From: an uncultured Candidatus Actinomarina sp.
GTDB lineage: Bacteria > Actinomycetota > Acidimicrobiia > Actinomarinales > Actinomarinaceae
Length of the DNA: 56,190 nt
Direction of reading: 5' to 3'
Assembly: GCA_902609285.1 (NCBI GenBank)
Contig: CACLRL010000009.1
Span: 1-56,190, forward strand
In this document: one piece after another, positions 16,244-24,014 of the stretch
Numbering within the stretch: position 1 is the first letter of the stretch
Layout of the letters: each line of letters begins with the position of its first letter
Translations under genes and position numbers: made by a program
Notes under the pieces: model-generated
What the model saw: only the letters and a program-made list of their open reading frames with translations
Databases searched by the model: none
Told to the model about the DNA's origin: nothing

Positions 16244-17368
16244 ATGTCTACTTTACATAAAAAAATTGAAAATTATATTTTTGGAGAGATCTCCACAGAT
16301 GAATTATTAGATACTGCCTTTACAAAAAAACAAGAATATTTTGGTAAGGATATAACCTATAGCCCAAAGGTTTTTATTCCATTAACTACTTTATGTCAAG
16401 ATTCGTGTGGATATTGTACGTTCGTTAAATCACCAAAAGAAGGTGGAACTTATTTAACATTTGATGAAGTAGATGCAATTGCATACGTTGGCCAACAAAC
16501 AGGATGCTACGAGGCATTATTTACCTTAGGTGACAAACCCGAAAATAAGTGGTCTTTTGCATTAGAACAATTAAATAAATTTGGGTACGAAAACACTTTT
16601 TCTTATTTAGTAGAGAATGCAAAACGTATAAACGATAAATATCACTTACTTCCTCATATAAACCCTGGTTTGATGTCACAAAATGAAATAATCGAATACA
16701 AAAAACATTCACCGTCAGGTGGTTTGATGTTAGAGACATTTTCGTCAAGAATTAACGAAAAAGGTCATGCTCACTATGGAGCTAAAACCAAAAATATAAA
16801 ATTAAGACTCGATACTTTAAATAATGCAATGGAAGAAAAATACCCTATGACTACTGGTTTGCTGTTGGGTGTTGCTGATTCTAAAGAAGAATTAATATTT
16901 GATATTTTTAAAATAATTCAGACATGTAAAGAAAATACATCAATTCAGGAAGTAATTCTTCAAAACTTTAGAGCTAAACAAAATACGGCTATGAAAAATA
17001 GTTCCGAAATAATTAACGATTTATTTTTAAGAATAATTGCTACAACAAGGATTTTTCTGCCAAACCATATCTCTCTTCAAATTCCACCGAATCTAGTTAA
17101 CGATGTTGATTTGTTTATTAAATCAGGAATAAATGATTTTGGTGGTATCTCGCCTAAAACAATTGATTGGGTTAATCCTGAACATACTTGGCCTGATATA
17201 CAAGAGCTCAAGAAAAGTGTTGAAAGCACTAACCAAGAACTTATCCCAAGACTTCCTGTATATCCGTCATTTATAAACAAGGAATGGCTTAGTCCTCAAA
17301 TATATGAAAAAGTAAGTAGTGTAGTAAATGAGAAAGGATATCCTCGTGAGCATGAATTTACAAAATAA
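16244..17368 (+). CDS. cofG: 7,8-didemethyl-8-hydroxy-5-deazariboflavin synthase, CofG subunit
   Basis: CofG and CofH are radical SAM enzymes that together build FO, the deazaflavin core of coenzyme F420. This product has the radical SAM motif CQDSCGYCTF (Cys 51, 55, 58), preceded by PKVFIPLTTL and followed by GGTYLTFDEV, EALFTLGDKPE, LLPHINPGLMS and the terminal HTWPDIQELK region, matching the first half of actinobacterial FbiC. The ORF track begins at a TTG at 16202; I prefer the ATG at 16244 because family similarity starts soon after and the extra residues look non-conserved. It overlaps cofH by 41 bp in another frame. In most actinobacteria the two halves are one protein, so here the fusion is split. 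Confidence 0.94.
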   Translation: MSTLHKKIENYIFGEISTDELLDTAFTKKQEYFGKDITYSPKVFIPLTTLCQDSCGYCTFVKSPKEGGTYLTFDEVDAIAYVGQQTGCYEALFTLGDKPENKWSFALEQLNKFGYENTFSYLVENAKRINDKYHLLPHINPGLMSQNEIIEYKKHSPSGGLMLETFSSRINEKGHAHYGAKTKNIKLRLDTLNNAMEEKYPMTTGLLLGVADSKEELIFDIFKIIQTCKENTSIQEVILQNFRAKQNTAMKNSSEIINDLFLRIIATTRIFLPNHISLQIPPNLVNDVDLFIKSGINDFGGISPKTIDWVNPEHTWPDIQELKKSVESTNQELIPRLPVYPSFINKEWLSPQIYEKVSSVVNEKGYPREHEFTK

Positions 17369-19199
17369 TGTATCTTTTTTAAGAATTAGACCATGTGATT
17401 CTGACAATGAGATATACCTAAACTCTCGGAAAAAAGAGGGCACATCTTCTTTTTATATAAATAAAAAAGTAAATTTAGAAACCATACATAAAAATGGTTT
17501 TCAAACAGTATCTGATGATATAAATGAAGAAGCCTTTCAATGGTTTGTTAATTATGAAAATTGGAAAGAATTTAAAGATGTTCCAAAATCTCGATTAATT
17601 TACAAAGTGTCATCAAGCATTGAACAGGATTTAGAAGTAATCACTCGATTAAACCCTAGATATATACTTGTTAATAATCTCGAGAGCATCAACAATTTTA
17701 AAAACCTACAACTTTCTTTGATTTTTAAAATTTCAAAATATGTAAATTCTATCGATGAGGCAATTGTGTCTATTAATAAAGGAGTTCAAGATCTTTGGTT
17801 AAGAGATTGGAGTTACAAAGAAATTAAAATTCTTAAAGAAACAATAGATCAAAACCTTTATGAAAGAACTATTTTCTCTCAAGTTCCACTTTATGAAGCA
17901 AGAAAAATACTTTCAAAGTTACATTTTACAAACTATCTTCAATCCCGAGATGTTAGGGGGTATAAGCGCTTTCCTACTAATTGGTCTCCTGGCTCGGGAA
18001 AGGATATCCCTAAACTAAATAAGATAACTCATAATTTATCATCATCATTTAAAACAGTTAATTTTGAAAATATTTTAGAAAAGGCTCAAGATGGATATGC
18101 AATTTCAAAAGATGAATTGAAGGATTTGTTTAAAACATCAGGTAAATACATAAATGATATTGCCGAAGTCGCAAATGAACTTAATGAATCAATTCATCAA
18201 GATAAAGTCACCTTTGTAAAAAATAGAAATATTAATTACACAAATCAATGTTATTTTAAATGTGGTTTTTGTGGATTTTCAAAAGGTCCAAAAAGTCTAG
18301 ACCTAAAAGAAAAGCCGTATAATCTTGAACCTCAGGAGGTTGTTGCAAGAAGCGTTGAGGCATATAAAGATGGAGCTTCTGAAGTTTGTTTACAAGGAGG
18401 TATTCATCCTGAGTACACAGGTCATTTTTATTTAGATTTAGTTAAAAAAATAAAATCGGAAGTACCTGATCTACACATTCATGGGTTCACACCTCTTGAA
18501 ATATGGCAAGGTGCTGAAACAATAAACTTATCAGTTGAAGATTATCTCACTTTATTAAAAGATGCTGGTTTAAATACATTACCAGGTACTGCCGCAGAGA
18601 TTTTGGATAACCGTATAAGAGAATTCTTGTGTCCAGATAAAATAACTGCAGAACAATGGGGATATGTAATGGAAGTTGCTCACTCTCTCGGTATTAAATC
18701 TACCGCTACGATCATGTTTGGACATATTGATGATATTGAATCATGGTCAAATCATTTTGAATTAATAAGAAATATACAGAAAAGAACTAGTGGATTTACG
18801 GAAATTGTACCCTTGCCGTTTGTCCATATGGGTTCACCTATATTTTTACAAGGAAAAAGTATGCCAGGACCTACTTGGGATGAAGTAACACTTATTCATT
18901 CCCTAGCAAGAATCTTTTTCTTTAATAGTATTGAAAATATTCAAGCTAGTTGGGTAAAGCTTGGACATGACGGAGTTTCAAAGTTATTAAATGCTGGGGT
19001 CAATGATTTAGGTGGTACCTTGATTAATGAAAATATAAGTAGAGCTTCTGGAGCCGATCATGGACAACATACTACGGATTTACAATTTATTGAATTAATT
19101 GAAAAAAACAATAAAGTTCCCTTTTTACGAAATACACTTTATACAGAAATAAAGAATTTATCAGAAGACATATTATCCAAAGATGTTATCAAACTTTAA
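17328..19199 (+). CDS. cofH: FO synthase CofH subunit with a ~235-residue N-terminal extension
   Basis: CofH uses radical chemistry to join tyrosine-derived hydroxybenzyl to the ribityl pyrimidinedione. The CofH domain occupies about residues 236-623: TFVKNRNINYTNQCYFKCGFC holds the cluster cysteines 308, 312, 315, followed by EVCLQGGIHPEYTG, LNTLPGTAAEILD, GFTEIVPLPFVH and LNDLGG-type NDLGGTLINENISR. Before it is a region I do not recognise, with repeated beta-alpha-like pattern (LIYKVSSSIEQDLEVI, LSLIFKISKYVNSIDEAI). FbiC has a linker here, but a shorter, different one. The ATG at 17328 has no obvious ribosome site; GTG at 17346 lies 7 bases after AAAGGA and may be the true start. The stop overlaps trmD. 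Confidence 0.93.
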   Translation: MRKDILVSMNLQNNVSFLRIRPCDSDNEIYLNSRKKEGTSSFYINKKVNLETIHKNGFQTVSDDINEEAFQWFVNYENWKEFKDVPKSRLIYKVSSSIEQDLEVITRLNPRYILVNNLESINNFKNLQLSLIFKISKYVNSIDEAIVSINKGVQDLWLRDWSYKEIKILKETIDQNLYERTIFSQVPLYEARKILSKLHFTNYLQSRDVRGYKRFPTNWSPGSGKDIPKLNKITHNLSSSFKTVNFENILEKAQDGYAISKDELKDLFKTSGKYINDIAEVANELNESIHQDKVTFVKNRNINYTNQCYFKCGFCGFSKGPKSLDLKEKPYNLEPQEVVARSVEAYKDGASEVCLQGGIHPEYTGHFYLDLVKKIKSEVPDLHIHGFTPLEIWQGAETINLSVEDYLTLLKDAGLNTLPGTAAEILDNRIREFLCPDKITAEQWGYVMEVAHSLGIKSTATIMFGHIDDIESWSNHFELIRNIQKRTSGFTEIVPLPFVHMGSPIFLQGKSMPGPTWDEVTLIHSLARIFFFNSIENIQASWVKLGHDGVSKLLNAGVNDLGGTLINENISRASGADHGQHTTDLQFIELIEKNNKVPFLRNTLYTEIKNLSEDILSKDVIKL

Positions 19200-19821
19200 T
19201 ATTATTACACTTTTTCCAGAAATTTTTAAGAATTGGCTTGATATTGGAATTTTATCTTCTGGATTTGAGAAAAACCTTTTTGAATTAACCACCACAAACT
19301 TGAGAGACTTTGGTATTGGAAATTACAAACAAGTTGATGATGCTCCTTATGGTGGAGGACCAGGGATGGTTTTAATGATAGAACCAATGGACAATGCAAT
19401 CTCGCAATCAAAGAAAGATGTAAATATTTTTTTAACTCCTGATGGTCAAGAATTGAATGAAGACCTGATTGAAGAACTTCATACCTACAAATCAGCGAAT
19501 ATTATTTGTGGAAGGTACGAAGGTTTTGATCAGAGAATACTCGAACTACATAGTGATTACGAAATTTCTATTGGAAAAACTGTTGTTTCGGGTGGAGAAG
19601 TGCCTGCTATGTTTCTTATGGAAGCACTTTTAAGAAAATTACCTGGAATACTTGGGAATTCTAAATCACTAAAATATGAATCATTTGTTAATGATAAATA
19701 TGACCACCCTACCTATACAAGACCTGAAGTATATAAAGAGATGAAAGTGCCAGATGTTTTACTTTCAGGAGATCATAAGAAAATTGAGGAATGGAAAAAG
19801 AATAATTTAAAAGACATTTAA
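19183..19821 (+). CDS. trmD: tRNA (guanine-N1)-methyltransferase TrmD
   Basis: TrmD makes m1G37 in tRNAs and so prevents frameshifting. The 212-residue product is a knotted SPOUT methyltransferase: FNIITLFPEIF at the start, the DDAPYGGGPGMVL loop near residue 57, the ICGRYEGFDQR motif near 110, the ISIGKTVVSGGEVPAM knot region near 130, and a C-terminal domain with KYDHPTYTRPEVY and VLLSGDHKKIEEW. It is somewhat short (usual about 230-250) but no motif is missing. The start lies inside the cofH 3' end by 17 bp, so trmD here is coupled to F420 genes rather than rimM. Confidence 0.95.
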   Translation: MLSNFNIITLFPEIFKNWLDIGILSSGFEKNLFELTTTNLRDFGIGNYKQVDDAPYGGGPGMVLMIEPMDNAISQSKKDVNIFLTPDGQELNEDLIEELHTYKSANIICGRYEGFDQRILELHSDYEISIGKTVVSGGEVPAMFLMEALLRKLPGILGNSKSLKYESFVNDKYDHPTYTRPEVYKEMKVPDVLLSGDHKKIEEWKKNNLKDI

Positions 19822-19857
19822 AGTAGTTTTAAACCTATAATTTCAACTTGAGGCAAT

Positions 19858-20205
19858 ATGAATCTAATACAAGAAATTGAAAATAACCAATTAAAGTCTG
19901 ATTTACCTGATATTAGATCTGGTGATACTGTAAAAGTCAATGTTAAAGTATCTGAAGGTAATAGAGAAAGAATTCAGACCTATGAAGGCGTTGTAATTTC
20001 GATAAATGGTGTAACAATAAACAAAACCATTACAGTTCGTAAGCTTTCTTTTGGAGTAGGTGTCGAGAGAATATTTCCTATCCATGCCCCAATAATTGAA
20101 TCAATAGAAGTAACACGTAAGGGCAAAGTAAGAAGATCAAAACTTTACTATCTACGTGATCGAATTGGAAAATCAGCAAAAATTAAAGAAGATAGAACTT
20201 CCTAA
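19858..20205 (+). CDS. rplS: Large ribosomal subunit protein bL19
   Basis: bL19 lies at the 30S-50S interface. The 115-residue product has the family sequence: [29 protein letters not shown] in the centre, [19 protein letters not shown] and [22 protein letters not shown] near the end. Length is standard. TTGAGG lies a few bases before the ATG as a plausible ribosome site. The trmD-rplS-lepB-rnhB order is the widespread one. Confidence 0.97.
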   Translation: MNLIQEIENNQLKSDLPDIRSGDTVKVNVKVSEGNRERIQTYEGVVISINGVTINKTITVRKLSFGVGVERIFPIHAPIIESIEVTRKGKVRRSKLYYLRDRIGKSAKIKEDRTS

Positions 20206-20264
20206 AGTAAAATAAAATTATTATAAAAATTCTAAAAAATATATTTATTGTTTTCATCGCATTT

Positions 20265-20804
20265 TTGTTTGCAACTATTTTAAGAACATATATATTCCAA
20301 ATTTATTACATACCTAGCCTATCTATGTTTCCAAACATAAATATCAATGACAGAGTTCTTGTACTAAAAGATAAATTATTTGATATCGATTATTCTGTCG
20401 GTGACGTAATAGTGTTTTACTCACCTGAATCTAGTATTCCAAATAATTTAAGCCTGCTTATCGAAAACTTAAAGTTTTGGGAATTAGTAAATAATGAAGG
20501 AAACAATAATCAAACAGTATATATAAAAAGAATTGTAGGTACTCCAGGTGATAACATATCAATTAATAAGAATGGACAAGTATACAATAATAACATTCAA
20601 GTAATTACAGAAAATGTAGTTTCTACAGTTATATTGGACGAAATTGTAATTAAATTAAGTGAAGATGAATATTTTTTACTAGGTGATAATAGAGATAACA
20701 GTTTTGACTCTCGATCATTTGGACCAATTACAAGTTCAAGAATCATTGGAAAAGCTTTCTTCAAAATTTACCCACTTGATCAAATTCAAAATTTAAATGA
20801 TTGA
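20265..20804 (+). CDS. lepB: Signal peptidase I (true start probably upstream at a rare start codon)
   Basis: LepB removes signal peptides from exported proteins at the membrane. Catalytic Ser is in YIPSLSMFPNI, the Lys region in YIKRIVGTPGDNI, and YFLLGDNRDNSFDSRSFGPI is the classic C-terminal box. The TTG at 20265 cuts through the anchoring helix: reading the same frame back to the stop at 20208 gives ILKNIFIVFIAFLFATILRT, a complete hydrophobic anchor, but with no ATG, GTG or TTG. Initiation at ATT (20217 or 20220) or another rare codon near 20220-20247 would restore it. It follows rplS by a few bases on that reading and overlaps rnhB by 8 bp. Confidence 0.93.
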   Translation: MFATILRTYIFQIYYIPSLSMFPNININDRVLVLKDKLFDIDYSVGDVIVFYSPESSIPNNLSLLIENLKFWELVNNEGNNNQTVYIKRIVGTPGDNISINKNGQVYNNNIQVITENVVSTVILDEIVIKLSEDEYFLLGDNRDNSFDSRSFGPITSSRIIGKAFFKIYPLDQIQNLND

Positions 20805-21399
20805 AAATAAAAATTGGGACAAAAATAAAAATCAATTAATTATTGGTGCAGATGAAGTTGGACGTGGACCTTTAGCAGGACCCATTGTTGGAGCAGCTGT
20901 AAAATTAAAATTCCGTGATGTAGATTTACTTTCAGACGTTAGGGATTCTAAAAAACTTTCTCCAAAAAAGAGAGAAGAAATAGTTAAGAGGATTACAAAT
21001 AGCGATATTGAGTTTTCAATATCTGAATGTTCGAATACTTATATTGATAAGAACGGTATATCTGATGCTAATAAGAAGGTATTAAAAGATTCAGTACAAT
21101 CTATTTATACAAAAAAAGAAAAAGTTTACATTGATCACTTCAATATAAATGAATTTAGTGCAATATCATTGATAAGGGGAGAAGATCATAGTTATGCAAT
21201 TGCTTTAGCAAGCATCATTGCAAAAGTTCATAGAGATAAAATAATGACAGAATTTTCAAGCGTTTATCCAAATTACTTATTTGAAAAGAATAAAGGTTAT
21301 GGAACTAGAGAACATCTAGACATGTTGGAGAGATATGGTCCATGCACTATTCATAGAACTTCATTTAATTTAGGGCCCAAGCTACAACAGCAAAAGTGA
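20797..21399 (+). CDS. rnhB: Ribonuclease HII
   Basis: RNase HII cuts the RNA strand of RNA-DNA hybrids and starts removal of single ribonucleotides from DNA. The 200-residue product has the acidic motif IIGADEVGRGPLAGPIVGAAV near residue 15, DSKKLSPKKR, the DHF active-site region, ALASIIAKVHRDKIM and KNKGYGTREHLDML, all signature sequences. It overlaps lepB by 8 bp. Its 3' end overlaps antisense with a possible tiny membrane ORF. Confidence 0.96.
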   Translation: MIENKNWDKNKNQLIIGADEVGRGPLAGPIVGAAVKLKFRDVDLLSDVRDSKKLSPKKREEIVKRITNSDIEFSISECSNTYIDKNGISDANKKVLKDSVQSIYTKKEKVYIDHFNINEFSAISLIRGEDHSYAIALASIIAKVHRDKIMTEFSSVYPNYLFEKNKGYGTREHLDMLERYGPCTIHRTSFNLGPKLQQQK

Positions 21400-21472
21400 T
21401 AATAAGTGCAAATATTATATTTGCATAATCAACTTTATTAGCTTTATATGGCTTATTTGGATCAAACCCCAT
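21365..21472 (-). CDS. Possible small single-pass membrane protein (35 residues)
   Basis: This ORF is too short for the ORF track. On the minus strand an ATG at 21472 opens MGFDPNKPYKANKVDYANI followed by a clean hydrophobic helix (IIFALIITFAVVAWAL) and stop at 21365. The hydrophilic start with Pro and Lys followed by one membrane span has the shape of small actinobacterial membrane proteins with a similar GFDPNKPY start that I vaguely recall, but I cannot confirm this. No Shine-Dalgarno is seen. It overlaps the 3' end of rnhB by 35 bp in antisense and otherwise fills the rnhB to enoyl-CoA hydratase gap. Function unknown. Confidence 0.5.
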   Translation of the reverse strand: MGFDPNKPYKANKVDYANIIFALIITFAVVAWALN

Positions 21473-21492
21473 GACTACATTCTAAATAAATT

Positions 21493-22266
21493 ATGATTAA
21501 AATATTCAGTATGGTTTTAGAAAGTAATATAAAAAATAACTCATTAATTTTGTCTTTTAATAGTCCAGAAACTTCCAACTCAATTTCAGCAGAAGACTGG
21601 AAAGAACTTAAAAAGCAAATCAAAGATTTTGAACAAAGTGAGATTAAGTATCTTGTTTTAAACAGGGTCAATGATAATTTTTCTTCAGGTGCACAATTAG
21701 CAGAAAATTTAAATGCTTCAATGGAAGATGTTTCTGAAGCTTCAAAAATTTTATGGGAATGTAAAAAACCAGTAATATCAGTTGTGGATGGTGTGTGTGC
21801 TGGTGCAGCTTCAAACATGATTCTATTAAGTGACTTTATAATTGCTACACCTGAAACAAGATTTATTGAAGTATTTGCAAGGAGAGGACTTGTTGTCGAC
21901 TTTAGTGGTTCATGGATATTGCCAAGAATAATTGGGGTACAAAAAGCCAAAGAATTTATGATGACTGCATCTGAAGTCAATGGAGAAACATTAGATAAAT
22001 TTGGATTACTTTACAAATTATCCGAAAAAGCAGAGTTAGATAATGAACTAGATAACTTAATCGATCTTCTTGATAAACAAAGTTTCATTTCAATTTGTAT
22101 GATAAAAGATCAAATTAGAAAAGGTCTAAACTCTAATTTTGATGATTCATTAGCAAACGAAACTATAAATCAAAATGATAGATTTATACATTCAGATGTT
22201 ATGGAAGGAATGACTGCTTTTATAGAGAAAAGACAACCAAACTATAAAAATACATTAGATGAATAA
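21493..22266 (+). CDS. Enoyl-CoA hydratase/isomerase family protein
   Basis: The 257-residue product is a crotonase-fold protein. The first oxyanion segment is around FSSGAQLAENLNA, the second in PVISVVDGVCAGAASNMILLSDFIIAT, and RRGLVVDFSGSWILPRIIG resembles the active-site block of PaaG-type isomerases/hydratases, with Asp in FSGSW's VVDF. Which CoA ester it uses cannot be told. The first ATG (21493) and a second at 21511 are both possible; neither has a clear ribosome site. It stands alone between rnhB and the ABC genes, with etfAB elsewhere in the window as possible functional partners. Confidence 0.87.
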   Translation: MIKIFSMVLESNIKNNSLILSFNSPETSNSISAEDWKELKKQIKDFEQSEIKYLVLNRVNDNFSSGAQLAENLNASMEDVSEASKILWECKKPVISVVDGVCAGAASNMILLSDFIIATPETRFIEVFARRGLVVDFSGSWILPRIIGVQKAKEFMMTASEVNGETLDKFGLLYKLSEKAELDNELDNLIDLLDKQSFISICMIKDQIRKGLNSNFDDSLANETINQNDRFIHSDVMEGMTAFIEKRQPNYKNTLDE

Positions 22267-22326
22267 ATAAAAATTAATATATATTCAACTTAGTGTATAT
22301 ATATGCAATAATAATTTTATATAAAT

Positions 22327-22342
22327 GGAGGTCTATAACTTG
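22327..22342 (+). promoter_or_regulatory. Ribosome binding site deciding a TTG start for the ABC binding protein
   Basis: GGAGGT (22327-22332) is followed after 7-8 bases by TTG at 22340. The upstream ATG at 22325 that opens the ORF-track entry overlaps this Shine-Dalgarno and has none of its own, so TTG is the better start. Confidence 0.8.
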
Positions 22343-23191
22343 AAAAGTAAAAAGACATTAATTTTATTTTTTGCTTTAGCAATGGTTGCAACCGCATGTT
22401 CAAGCGCTGCAGTACCTTGCGATGAAGTAGAAATTACAACTGGTGATAATGGTTTACCAGATTTAGATGGATGTGAATTCACATTTGCTGTAGAGAATGC
22501 ATATTTACCTTTCAACTACATTGACGCTGAAACTGGCGAAGCAATGGGTTGGGATTACGATGTATTTAACTATATGGGTGAATTAATGAATTTCACACCT
22601 GTTTATGTTCCAACTGCTTGGGACGGAATGATACAAGCTACAGCCGATGGTCAATTTATGATCGCAGGTGATGGAATCACAATTACTGCTGAGAGAGACG
22701 AAATAGTCGATTTCTCAGATGGTTATATTAATTTAGCTCAAAGAGTACTTGTTGCTGTAAGTAATACTGAAATAACAAGTATTGAAGATCTAAAGAGTGG
22801 TGATTACATCGTTGCAACTCAGAAAGGGACAACTAATTACGACTTTGCTGTAGATGCCTTGGGTGAAGACAAAGTAAAAGCATTTGATGACTTTAACTTT
22901 GCAATTCAGGCTGTAATATCAGGTGATGCAGATGCATCAATAATTGATGAAACAGCAGGATTAGGGTACATGGGAGCAAACAAAGGTGATGTAAAACTTG
23001 TTGGAGGAGACTTAACATCTGAACAACTTGGATTTGCATTTCCTAACGGAAGCCCACTTGTTGATGTTGTAAATCAAGGTCTTGCAGAAATGGTTGCTAA
23101 TGGAAAATTAGATGAGATAAATGCAAAGTTTTTCTCACCAGACTTTACTGTTACTTATGACGATATTGCAGATGTAACTTACGACGAGTAA
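22340..23191 (+). CDS. Amino-acid ABC transporter substrate-binding lipoprotein
   Basis: This is a type II periplasmic-binding-protein-fold protein (SBP family 3, polar amino acids). From the TTG start the N-terminus is KSKKTLILFFALAMVATAC, a lipoprotein signal with a plausible lipobox before Cys (usual Leu at -3 replaced by Ala), followed by a Ser/Ala linker. The mature part shows FTFAVENAYLPFNYID, GWDYDVFNYMGELMNF, TITAERDEIVDFSDGY and the C-terminal GFAFPNGSPLVD, all typical. It is exported and anchored outside the membrane, feeding the permease encoded downstream. A strong hairpin separates the two genes. The exact amino acid is unknown. Confidence 0.92.
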   Translation: MKSKKTLILFFALAMVATACSSAAVPCDEVEITTGDNGLPDLDGCEFTFAVENAYLPFNYIDAETGEAMGWDYDVFNYMGELMNFTPVYVPTAWDGMIQATADGQFMIAGDGITITAERDEIVDFSDGYINLAQRVLVAVSNTEITSIEDLKSGDYIVATQKGTTNYDFAVDALGEDKVKAFDDFNFAIQAVISGDADASIIDETAGLGYMGANKGDVKLVGGDLTSEQLGFAFPNGSPLVDVVNQGLAEMVANGKLDEINAKFFSPDFTVTYDDIADVTYDE

Positions 23192-23210
23192 TTTAAAAAT
23201 ATAATTAATT

Positions 23211-23242
23211 CAATAGGCACGGGACACCGTGCCTATTGTTTT
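23211..23242 (+). terminator. Perfect 12-bp hairpin with T-run between binding protein and permease
   Basis: CAATAGGCACGG (23211-23222) pairs perfectly with CCGTGCCTATTG (23227-23238), loop GACA, followed by TTTT. It looks like an intrinsic terminator, or a partial one or mRNA 3'-stabilising hairpin giving more binding protein than permease, as is common in such ABC operons (inference). Confidence 0.85.
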
Positions 23243-23255
23243 AATATGGTAGTTA

Positions 23256-24014
23256 ATGAAAATTAAAAATTTACTTAAAGCTGAAAATTGGTGGATAATT
23301 ATTTTATCTTCGATAATTTTGTGGATGTTATTTACGATTTTTACCCAACCAGAATATAACAAGGCATTAAATTTTATTATTCCTGGTCTTAGAATCACAT
23401 TTTTATCGACAATAGTATCTTTCATAATTGCTATTTTTCTTGGTCTAATATCTGGTATTGGTCGCATATCAGATAACAAAATAGCTAGTACTTTGTCTAG
23501 AACATATATTGAATTTATTCGTGGAGTTCCAGTTTTAATTTTGATTTTTACAATAGCCTTCGTTGTTGTTGTTGATGCTGCTGAATTGTTAAATATCAAT
23601 AATGGAAATGTTCCTATGCTTATAAGGGCGATAATTGCTTTATCTGTTTTTTATGGAGCTTATATAGCAGAAGTTTTCAGAGCGGGTATTGAATCTGTGC
23701 CTTCAGGGCAACGCGAAGGAGGAGCGTCATTAGGAATGTCAAAAAGACAAATAATGAGATTTATTGTATTACCCCAAGCTTTTAGAAATATGTTACCAGC
23801 TCTAGGAAATGATTTTATATCTATGATGAAGGATTCCTCATTACTTTCAGTTTTAGCTGTTGAAGACTTAACTTATCGAGGGCGTTTGTATTCAGGAAGT
23901 ACTTTCAGATTTGCAGAAACATATTTAGTGCTGACTGTCTTATATTTAATAATTACACTTTTATTATCAGGACTACAAAGAAGGTTGGAAATAAGACTTG
24001 AAAATTCAGATTAA
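23256..24014 (+). CDS. Amino-acid ABC transporter permease (HisM/GlnP type)
   Basis: The 252-residue product has several hydrophobic spans (for example ILSSIILWMLFTIFTQ, ITFLSTIVSFIIAIFLGLISGIG, LILIFTIAFVVVVDAAELL) and the EAA loop GQREGGASLGMSKRQIMRFIVLPQ followed by NMLPALGNDFISMMKDSSL, the contact site for the ATPase. It pairs with the upstream binding protein. No ATP-binding subunit gene follows; xerC overlaps its end by 17 bp. The ATPase is presumably encoded elsewhere or shared. Confidence 0.93.
   Translation: MKIKNLLKAENWWIIILSSIILWMLFTIFTQPEYNKALNFIIPGLRITFLSTIVSFIIAIFLGLISGIGRISDNKIASTLSRTYIEFIRGVPVLILIFTIAFVVVVDAAELLNINNGNVPMLIRAIIALSVFYGAYIAEVFRAGIESVPSGQREGGASLGMSKRQIMRFIVLPQAFRNMLPALGNDFISMMKDSSLLSVLAVEDLTYRGRLYSGSTFRFAETYLVLTVLYLIITLLLSGLQRRLEIRLENSD

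Noticed and set aside
17077-17280. 67-residue minus-strand ORF inside cofG
   Set aside because: Shadow of the conserved CofG C-terminal region.
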